A stretch of DNA of 9,551 bases from Prevotella sp. CAG:485 (GTDB lineage: Bacteria; Bacteroidota; Bacteroidia; Bacteroidales; Muribaculaceae), in the NCBI GenBank assembly GCA_000437495.1, contig FR897881.1, forward strand, positions 67,423 to 76,973, in the 5' to 3' direction. The translations under genes and the position numbers were made by a program. Below the pieces are notes generated by a model that was not told where the DNA came from, did no database searches, and saw nothing but the letters and a program-made list of their open reading frames with translations. Positions within the stretch are counted from its first letter, which is position 1. Each line of letters opens with the position of its first letter. Positions 1 to 8,600 of the stretch are shown here, one piece after another.

Positions 1-1
1 C

Positions 2-2527
2 GGCGGCAAGACGGGCGCCAACAGCGTTGTGGCTGACGGCGGCGCTGCCGTGAACGCTCTGCTGACAACAGACTGCAGCGAATGTGAATTTGCCGACAAT
101 ATACTGCAGAATACCGGCTCGGGAGCCGCCCTGAGCGTCAACACACCGAAGGGCAACACCTTCACCCACAACGCCGTGTGGGGCGCCACAACCCACTATG
201 CCCTCAACGGCAGCATCCTCGCCCCCTCGCAGTGGTCGGCTGCCACAGGCGCTCAGGGCGATGTGAACGAGAAGGCGCTGTACCTTGCCGACAGATTTGA
301 GCTGAAAGAAGTCGGGAATCTGCGCAGCGGCATCCACCTGAGCTATGCCGCAAAAGATATTGCCGGCAGAGAGCGACCTGCCACCGGCGTTACCATAGGC
401 GCCGCCGAGTTTGCCTCGCCCGAAACCGCGCCGGAGTTGATAGCCGGTTATCCGGCTGTGAGCTGCAACGAACCCGCCGGCGTAGACGTAACCTTGAAAG
501 CCAACGTGGCCGCCAACGCCGGACTGATAATCAGAAAAGCAGCAGAGCCGGCACCGACGTCGGCCGATTTCAATAATCCCGACACCATTGTGCCCCTGAG
601 GTCATATATGGAAGTTACGCAGCGGCTGGAGTGTGCCGCCAACGGCGACCAATATCGCGTGTGGTGCCTCCTTGCCAACGTCAGCGGCGTAGAGGGGCGC
701 GTAACCGGCAGCGACGCCTTTACGCCGTTGCAGCCACGTCCCGAAGCCGCCACCTTTGAGCGGATAACCACTGCCGACACCCTGTTTGCCGACGGCTCAT
801 TCCTCTTCAGCGGCTTCAGGGTGGAACACCGTCCCGGCGCTCCCGGCGCGGCACCTGCACAGCGCGTTGCCACCAACACGGGCAGCGAAGCACGGATAAC
901 CCCGGCAAACGCAGCGGTCATCACTGCCGACGGCTTCTTCGTCTATGCCTCCGCACCCTTTGCCGTAAAGGCCCTGAAGCCCGACGGCACCGTAACAGAA
1001 AAACAGATACCGGCATCAGGCTGGGTATACGTCAGCCTCCGCGACCTCGGCAGCTGGAGCGAGCTGAGGTTTGCGTTAGCTCCCGGCATCACCTTCTTTA
1101 TAGATGACTTTGGCGGACAGCCGAACAGACTCACCCTCAGCGGCCCCTCGAAAGTAGAAGGGGAAGCCGGGCAGGAGGTGAAGCTGACGGCCACCGTGGC
1201 AGGCGGCGCCATCCCCTATTCGCTGCGCTGGATTACCCCTGCGGGCACTGTGGGCTCCACCACAGCAACGGCCACCCTGCCGTTGGCCTCGGGCCGGTAT
1301 GCCTTCATAGCCACCGATGCTCACCTGCAGGCCGACACCCTGTATGTGAACGCCATAGCACGCGGCGATTTCCGCATTGCCCATTTTGAAGATATGAATC
1401 TCCCCGCCGGCGATGTATGGAAGGGCGACACCACCCTGACCATCGACACCGAAACGACCTTTGCCAGCGGCTCATGTCTGCTGCCCAACCGCTATTTCAA
1501 GAAATGGCATTCATGGGCCAAATTCGCCGCCTCATCGTCGCAAAACAACTATTACATAACCCTCGATGACCAGTTCAACAGCGCCTGCGGAGGCGGCGCA
1601 CAGGGCACACCGGCCTTCGGCATAGGCTATGTAGACAGCTACTATGGCGAGTCGGCCTTTACCCTTGGAGAGGGCGATGAGAAGCCCGAAGGCATTTACC
1701 TGACCAATAGCGCCTGGGTGCGCGACGCCATTCTCTATGGCGACGGCATGAGCTATTACGGCGGCGGCTTCGCGCAGGGCGATTATCTGCGCCTCATCAT
1801 AACAGCCACCCGCGCAAACGGCTCCGGCGCCTCCGACACCATCTATCTGGCCGACTACCGCCATGAGGATGTGAGGGCTCATTATCACCTCGACACCTGG
1901 CAATGGTTCGATTTGAGTCATCTCGGCCCGATGCACAAGCTGGTCTTCAAACTTGAAAGCACCAAGAAGAACGGAATGGGCATGACCACTCCCGCCTATT
2001 TCTGCTTCGACGGAGTGGGCGCTTCCTGTCCCGCTTTCAGTTGCGACACGCTGCGGATAAAAGATGCTCCGGCGGATGTGGCACATCTGTTCAGCTTCGA
2101 CCCGGAGACAGCTCCGATAAGTTACGCGTTGCTGAACGGCGATGCCCACAGCCGCATGGAGGGGAGCCTGTTCCATACCGACCGGGAAGAGGGGAGCTCC
2201 TTCAGCGTGATTGTGATGGCCTCGCAGAAAGGGCGCCGCGAGTTTGCCCGCATACCCGTGTTTGTGGACAGCAACCAAGGAGTGGGAGACATCAGCGCCG
2301 AAGAGCCTGTGATAGCGCCGTTGCCCTTCACCGATCGCCTCACCATTACCTGTGGCAACGGACGGCTGAGAGGCGCCCTCTACGACCTCAGCGGACGACA
2401 GACCCGATACTCGGCCTCCGCCGACGGTCGGATAGAGTTCGACACGGCAACCCTGCCGGCCGGATGCTATATACTGACAATTGACACCGGCCATTCGCAC
2501 TTTGTGAAAAAAGTTTTCAAAAAATAG
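2..2527 (+). CDS. Large T9SS-secreted surface protein with beta-helix tail and DUF4465 domain (5'-truncated)
   Basis: The reading frame is open to the left edge, so the gene starts outside the window; a GTG at 29 is internal, not a credible start. Numbering codons from base 2 (841 residues visible), I see: the last rungs of a right-handed beta-helix (1-137, closing on RPATGVTIGAAEF, like beta-helix ends of the choice-of-anchor Q type); an FnIII-like domain (138-248); an unnamed beta-sandwich ending IDDFGGQP (249-374); an Ig/PKD-like domain (375-455); DUF4465 (456-675, with IYLADYR, WQWFDLSHLG and TTPAYFCFD); an Ig-like linker domain (676-760); and a T9SS type A sorting domain (761-841, ending LPAGCYILTI then a Lys-rich tail). 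T9SS substrates are secreted across the outer membrane and the sorting domain is removed. Every domain has a counterpart in the next gene. About seven D-S/T-(A/I/L/V/M/T) O-glycosylation-type motifs are present. No catalytic motif was recognised; the ligand is unknown. Confidence 0.93.
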   Translation, partial: GGKTGANSVVADGGAAVNALLTTDCSECEFADNILQNTGSGAALSVNTPKGNTFTHNAVWGATTHYALNGSILAPSQWSAATGAQGDVNEKALYLADRFELKEVGNLRSGIHLSYAAKDIAGRERPATGVTIGAAEFASPETAPELIAGYPAVSCNEPAGVDVTLKANVAANAGLIIRKAAEPAPTSADFNNPDTIVPLRSYMEVTQRLECAANGDQYRVWCLLANVSGVEGRVTGSDAFTPLQPRPEAATFERITTADTLFADGSFLFSGFRVEHRPGAPGAAPAQRVATNTGSEARITPANAAVITADGFFVYASAPFAVKALKPDGTVTEKQIPASGWVYVSLRDLGSWSELRFALAPGITFFIDDFGGQPNRLTLSGPSKVEGEAGQEVKLTATVAGGAIPYSLRWITPAGTVGSTTATATLPLASGRYAFIATDAHLQADTLYVNAIARGDFRIAHFEDMNLPAGDVWKGDTTLTIDTETTFASGSCLLPNRYFKKWHSWAKFAASSSQNNYYITLDDQFNSACGGGAQGTPAFGIGYVDSYYGESAFTLGEGDEKPEGIYLTNSAWVRDAILYGDGMSYYGGGFAQGDYLRLIITATRANGSGASDTIYLADYRHEDVRAHYHLDTWQWFDLSHLGPMHKLVFKLESTKKNGMGMTTPAYFCFDGVGASCPAFSCDTLRIKDAPADVAHLFSFDPETAPISYALLNGDAHSRMEGSLFHTDREEGSSFSVIVMASQKGRREFARIPVFVDSNQGVGDISAEEPVIAPLPFTDRLTITCGNGRLRGALYDLSGRQTRYSASADGRIEFDTATLPAGCYILTIDTGHSHFVKKVFKK

Positions 2528-2553
2528 AGTTAATTAACCTTTTACTAACCAAC
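2528..2553 (+). promoter_or_regulatory. 26-base AT-rich spacer and leader between the two paralogues
   Basis: The spacer contains a perfect 10-base palindrome, GTTAATTAAC (2529-2538), followed by TTTTACTAACCAAC and the ATG. There is no Shine-Dalgarno sequence, which is normal for Bacteroidota, where an A-rich stretch before the ATG takes its place. I see no convincing Bacteroidota promoter (-33 TTTG with -7 TAnnTTTG) and no hairpin terminator. The short spacing therefore suggests that the downstream gene is co-transcribed with the upstream one. The palindrome could be chance in an AT-rich spacer. Confidence 0.5.
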
Positions 2554-2616
2554 ATGAAAAGAATTTACATCTTTCTTGTTTTCCTGCTCGCCACCGTCGG
2601 CGGGATGCTCCATGCC
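2554..2616 (+). other. Sec signal peptide of the 2306-residue protein
   Basis: Residues 1-21 have a basic N-region (MKR), a hydrophobic core of about 14 residues and a small-residue cleavage site, LHA before ET. The absence of Cys at the cleavage site argues against a lipoprotein and fits a T9SS substrate that first crosses the inner membrane by Sec. This also supports the ATG at 2554 as the true start. Confidence 0.88.
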
Positions 2617-5600
2617 GAGACACCGGTCTACAACATGGGCACCAAGGACGGCTCCAACGGCGAACAGACCGTAGACGGCAGTCTGCTGTTCTATGACAAG
2701 GGAGGGCCGACGGGAACGGTGCAGCATGCCCAGACAGGCTTCGTAACGTTCAAGTCGAAAACCGAAGGCGACCCCCTGACCATTGAGTTCACAGCTCCTG
2801 TGAATTTCACGCAAGCAGACTCGCACCTTTATATCTATGAAGGGTCGAGCGGCTATCCCTCGTCGGGAGGCTGGAAGAAGCCCGTGCCCGAGGGCTACAA
2901 AGCCGACCTGACCAACGGCGCCACCTTCACCTACACCGCCAACACCGGCGTCATCGAGGTGCTGTATTACGCCCCGAGTTACAGCGAGAAGGGCAACGGC
3001 TGGGAGGCAAAGCTCTCCACGGCGCCTCCCACGCAGATGCAGTGGCAAGGCATATTATCTTACGGCACCCCCGAGGGGTATTTCTATCCCGGCGTCAAAG
3101 ACTGTGCACTGCTGCAGCTTGACATGACCACCAACGGCTCAATGAACCCCCTGAGCGCCACCTCCTTAGGCTTCAGCCTGAGCGGCACCGCCCTCACGGC
3201 AGGCAATTTAGAGAATGTGCGCTGTCTCTACGGCACAGCCAACGCCCTGAGCGCCGCCAAGCCGTTCGGACAGGCTATAGCCACCCCCGGCGCCACCCTG
3301 ACCTTCAAGGACACCGCAGTGCTGAAAGGGGGCCAAAACTATTTCTGGCTCGTGGCCGATGCCAAGTCCGACGCCACCCCGGGTAACACCCTTAAGGTGA
3401 GCGCCACTTCGGCCATTGTAAGCGACACAGCTCGCATCTCGAAGCCCCTGACACCGGAAGGAGAATTGTCCGTGGCCAACATGATTTTCATGCCCAAAGG
3501 AAAAGCCGAATACACCGTTACGGAGCTGCCCATAAACTTCTACGACGACGGCGGCCCCACGGGCAAATACTCCGAGAACTTCACCGGTACCACAGTGTTC
3601 CGTCCCGGCGTGCAGGGCAAGAAGGTGAGCATCAGTTTCACCAATCTCGACCTGTTCAACAACTCCTCGGCCGTGAGCGTCGGCAACAACGACGTCATAA
3701 AGGTGTATAAAGGCACCGAGGCCGTTGATTCGTGCCTCCTTGCTACCGTTATAGAGAACGACCCAGTTGAGGTGCTCTCAACGGCTGCAGACGGCGCCCT
3801 GACAGTAACCTTTGCGTCGAAGACCGGTTATCCCACACAGGGCTTTGAAGCGCTGGTAAGCCTCTTTACCCCTCAGCCCATGAGCGTAGACACCGTAAGC
3901 GCTGAGGCCACGACACTCGAAACCGTGTCGGCCGCAGAGCAGGCTGCCTTCCTCAACATGACGCTCCACACCGTCAACTCCGAGCCAGCCGCCAAAGCCG
4001 AGGCTTTCACCTTCTCCATAGAAGGCACAGAGAACCTTGCTGCCAAGGCCACCGTCTATTACGGCACCACAGCCATGGGCGAGACGGAGGTGAAAGGCAA
4101 CACCGTTACCGTAACCCCGGCAACCCCCGTCAGCCTGCGACAGGGCAACAACGTCTTCCGCCTCGACCTGACCATGAATCCGCTGGCCAATACCGGCGAT
4201 TCCATCAGCGTGAGCGCCGAGTCGGTTACCGTGAACGGTGCAACCAAAACCTTCGGCCCGAACAGTGCTTTTGCCAAAGTGCAGAATGTGGCTCTCAGCA
4301 AAGAGGGCACACACACCTACACAGTACACGGACCCTGGCAGTTCAAGAACTCGCCGTCGGAGTATTCCTACTACGGCTACGACGCCACCGGCGAACAGAT
4401 TACCGTGTTCAAGCCGGGCAAAGAGGGCTATGTAACAGAACTCGACTTCACCAAAATCTACCTCTATTACCCCTATTCCGGCTCCCCTCATCCCGCGCTG
4501 ACTGTCTATGACGGCGAAGGCACCGGCGGCCGCGTGCTCTACGACGTAACGAAGAGCAACAACAACACCCTGCCTGCCTCGCCTCTGCGCGGCACCACGG
4601 CAAGCGGCGCCCTCACCGTGCGTTTCTATCCCAACGGCGTGCGCGGCACTAACTCTTCCAATGGCTTTGAGGCCAATGTAAACCTGTATAAGTCGCAGCC
4701 CATGGTCATCAAGAGCGTGGAAGGCTTCCAGGCACCCGAAACAGACGTCATGGCCGCACAGACCGATGTGCCGGTTGTGGGCTTCAAGGTGGTCACCGAA
4801 GGCGACAAGAACCCCCTGGCGCTCAACAGCGTGAAAGTGAATCTGAAAGGCTGCGGCAACATTGTGAAGGTTGTCAAGCTCTACGCCACCGGTGCCGACA
4901 ACACCTTCAGCGCCTCAGCTGCCACTCTCCTTGCCACCGACACCATAGCCGCCGGCGCTGAGACGTCGACCCTGACGCTCGCCGTTGCCGACACGCTGCC
5001 CGAACGCGACAGCTATTTCTGGGTGGCTTACGACATGGTAGGCTCTCTGGCTGCCGACCTGCCCGTTGACGCCTCTCTGACAGAGGTGAAGATTGGCTCG
5101 CAGACCCCGGCCATCACCAACGCAGACCCCGAAGGTCAGTCGCTGACCAAAAACATCTACTTCTTCCGGGGCAACGACGATGTGGTGAACGTTACGGGCA
5201 CCATGCTCTTCTACGACGACGGCGGTCCCGACGGCAAATACACCACCGCCCACAAGGGCAAGGTTACGTTCATGCCCGCCGAAGGCCAGATTCTGAAGTT
5301 CCGTTTCCGCAGCTTCTACACCAACGTAAACGACGATTTCGACGTCTACAACGGCGCTTCGACAGCTACCGCCGACCGCCTCGTGCGCCTCTACAGCAGC
5401 AAGTCGAACATTCCCGACGTTATGTCGACGGCCGACAACGGCGCCCTGACAGTGCTCTTCAACCCGTCGAAGAACAATATAAACGACGGCTGGGCCATTG
5501 AGGTGATTGCCTTCACTCCGAAGCCCCTCAGCGTGGATTCGGTGAAAGTGGAATCGGTGGCTCCGCAGTCGCTGCTGCGCGGCAGCGAGAACAATGCCAT

Positions 5601-8600
5601 GCTCCATGTGAGCATGTATGTGGGCGGCGACAAAGGCAGCATAGATGTGAGCAAACTCAGCTTCTCGGCTCCCGACGCCACTCTGGCAGGCCTGGAGAAA
5701 GCTCTTGTCTACTACACCGGCACAAACACCGGTTTCGCCACCAACGACCTCTACGCCACGGCGCAGGGCAACCCGCTCAGCTTCTCCGGCAACAGGGAGA
5801 TAAAACTGCCCGGCATCTACCACTTCTGGCTGGCTTACGATGTTAAGTCGGACGCCGAAAGTGGCGAGGAGTTCACCGCTCAGCTCAACAGCATCACCGT
5901 AAGCGGCAATGACTACACCCCTGCAAACCGCCTCATTGCCTCTGCCTATACGGTAGGCGGCAAGCACGGCAACTTCGTCATCGGCAAGTCGGAGAACGCC
6001 GATTTCGCCACCTTCAAAGCCGCTATGGAGGCTCTGAAGACAGGCATCGACGGTCCCGTAGTGCTCGAGGTGGAAGACGGCGAATACACCGAACTGGTGC
6101 AGATTGACGCCATTCCCGGCAACTCGTCGAAGAACACGCTGACGCTGCGCAGCCAAAGTCGCGACCGCAGCAAAGTGGTAATCAACTACGAGTCATACGA
6201 CTCGCCGCGCGACTATCGCGACCAGTATGGCGTGCTCACCCTCAACGGCATCGACTACGCCACGGTGGAAGACCTCACCTTTACCACCGAAAATGTTAAG
6301 TTCGACTATGTGGTGTTCGTGAAGGGGCAGAGCTGCAACGACACCATCCGCAACTGCTATATCCACGCAGCCACCACAACGTCTTACAGCGACGACATCA
6401 ACCTCATCCGCACCTACGCCGAAGATGTGGCCAACTGCAACAACGACAATCTGACCATTGAGGGGTGTCTGCTCGAGGGCGGCTACATAGGCGCTGCCGT
6501 GGGCGGCACAACCAACGTGTCGCTGCCTCGCGAAAAGGGCGCCGTAATCAAAGGCAACACGTTCGTCAACCAAGGCTCCAAGGGCCTCTACATCAGCGGG
6601 GAGAATGACGCAACAATCACGGGCAACACCGTTCAGCACGACGGCAGCGTGATGGGTTCAAGCTTCAACGGCATGGATATCTATCGCGCCAACGGCAACA
6701 TGGTGTGCGCCGACAATGTGTTCACCATCACCGCGCCCTCGTCGCGCAGCAACATCTCGGCCATCTATCTCCGCGATATCAATGCGCCGGAAGCCGGCCG
6801 TCAGCGTGTCTACAACAACGACATCAGCATCACAGGCTCGGCAAACACTACGATGTACGGCCTCAACGTGGCCAACAACGACACCATCAAGCAGACCAAG
6901 GAGATTCAGTATAACACTGTTGTTCTCAGCGGTACGGGTGGCGCTATTTCTTCGGGCATTTACATCAATGCTCCTTTCAGCGGCTCCACACTGCGTAACA
7001 ACATTCTGCAGTGTGAGATGAAGGGTTATGCTCTGCGCATCCAGAAACCGGATTATGCGGTGAAGGGTGTGTTCGCCAACAACTCCCTCTTCTCGGCCGA
7101 TACCACTACTGTGGGCGGCGTTCAGGCCAACGACTACAACTTCGCCGACTTCTGCAGCGCCATCAACATGACCGGCGCCATCAATGAGAAAGCGGCCTTT
7201 GTAGCTCCCGGCATCAACGAGCTCGACTCGCCGGGCGGCTTCGGCATTGCCATTCCGGTGGATTACATCACTGCCGACCTCAACGGCACAGCACGTAAGA
7301 CGGCAAACGGTGCCATTGGTGCGTATGAATACTCGTCCAACAGCGCCGCAGCCTCTATGGCTCAGGGCTATCCGCAGGTAGGCGGCATCACAGACACGCA
7401 GGCCACCGTGAAGCTCAAGGCCGACCGCAGCTGCGAGGCGTATGTGATTGCATGGCCCGTTTATGAGGAAACTCCGTATGTGGAAGATGTTACCATCCTG
7501 GGCAGGAAAGTGGCTCTGCGTGCCGGCCGTGAAGGGCAGGTAACGGTAGACTCGCTCTCTGCCGGCAATGAGTACAAGGCTTATGTGGTATTGCGCAACT
7601 TCCGCGGCGTGAACAGCGGCGTTATAGAGTCGGCTCCCTTCACCACCAAACATGCACCCACAGCCGTCTCCACGTTCGAGACGGTTGAGCCGGAAGGCAC
7701 TATGTTCGACGACGGCACAGCGCACTTCTCGGGCTGGAAGGTGATAGCCCTCTCGGGCGCTCCCGGCACGGCTCCGGCAGCCAAGGTGGCAATGATGAGC
7801 GGCAAGTTCGCTTCCGTGAAACCCACCAACGCCTCGGCTCTGACGCTCGACGGCTTCTATATGCGCAACAAACAGGCGGTGAAGCTCACAAGCCTCTCGG
7901 CAGCACAACAGCAACTCGGCAGCAAGACGATAGCTCCGGGCGAATGGCGCTATATCAGTCTGCGCGACATGGGCAGCCTCGCTGTTCTCCGCTTCGAGAC
8001 TGAAAACGCCGACTCGGTGCTCATAGACGACTTCAGCGGTCAGCCGCAGGACTTCGGCGCCGCCATCAGTTTCGCTCCCCAACAGGGCACGGAAGGCTCT
8101 CAGGCGCAGCTCGTGGCCTACGCTCAGGGCGGTGTGTGGCCTTACACGGTGGAATGGACCGACCAGAGCGGCAAGGTATTGGGCAATGACCTCACTCTCA
8201 GCACCACGCTCTCTCACTCCATGGCCTACAGCGTGAAGGTAACCGACGGCTGGGGAAACACGGACTCCGACAAGGCCGTTATCCGTGTAAGCGGAGGTAT
8301 GTATCCGGCCACATTCGACGACCTGCAGCTCGCCCCGGAATCGCACTGGAGCGGCGAGGAGAACGGTCGCTCATCCTTCTTCTCCGGCTCGTGGGAGTTC
8401 CCCAACTACTACTTGAAGAACTACGACTCATGGGCCTGGTGCGGATATGCCAACAGCACGTCAACGGCCTATACCGGCTTCACCGACCAGTTCAATAACG
8501 TTGCAGGCGGTGGCGACCGCTCGGCCAATTACGGTGTTATCTACGGTGACGCCTACTGGGGTCCCTGTGTAGTCAAGCTCACCAGCAACGCTGAGGGCGA

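Noticed and set aside
29..31. GTG as the start of the first gene
   Set aside because: The frame is open to the window edge and the GTG falls within a beta-helix rung, with no signal peptide after it; the gene is truncated on the left.
2041..2484. Second + strand open frame inside the upstream gene
   Set aside because: It overlaps the DUF4465-to-sorting-domain part of the real gene in another frame, with Arg- and Pro-rich, low-complexity content typical of a shadow frame.
2528..2553. Independent promoter for the second gene
   Set aside because: The 26-base spacer is too short for a full -33/-7 promoter in the gap, and no TAnnTTTG box is visible; the palindrome alone is not enough.
2629..5961. 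Sialidase identity suggested by the BNR_assoc_N-like halves
   Set aside because: No Asp-box (SxDxGxTW) repeats or sialidase Arg triad region were seen; the domain alone does not indicate the enzyme.
6900..7130. Local shift to T-ending codons within the giant gene, as a possible sign of domain transfer
   Set aside because: The change is mild, lies inside the continuous beta-helix and does not coincide with a domain boundary; it was judged by eye only.
6658..8346. Long open frame of 562 codons on the minus strand, and others such as 4915-6156 and 1532-2500
   Set aside because: They lie antisense to clear domain-bearing coding sequence. GC-rich third positions on the + strand remove stop codons from an antisense frame. 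The translations show no recognisable domain and no plausible start region.
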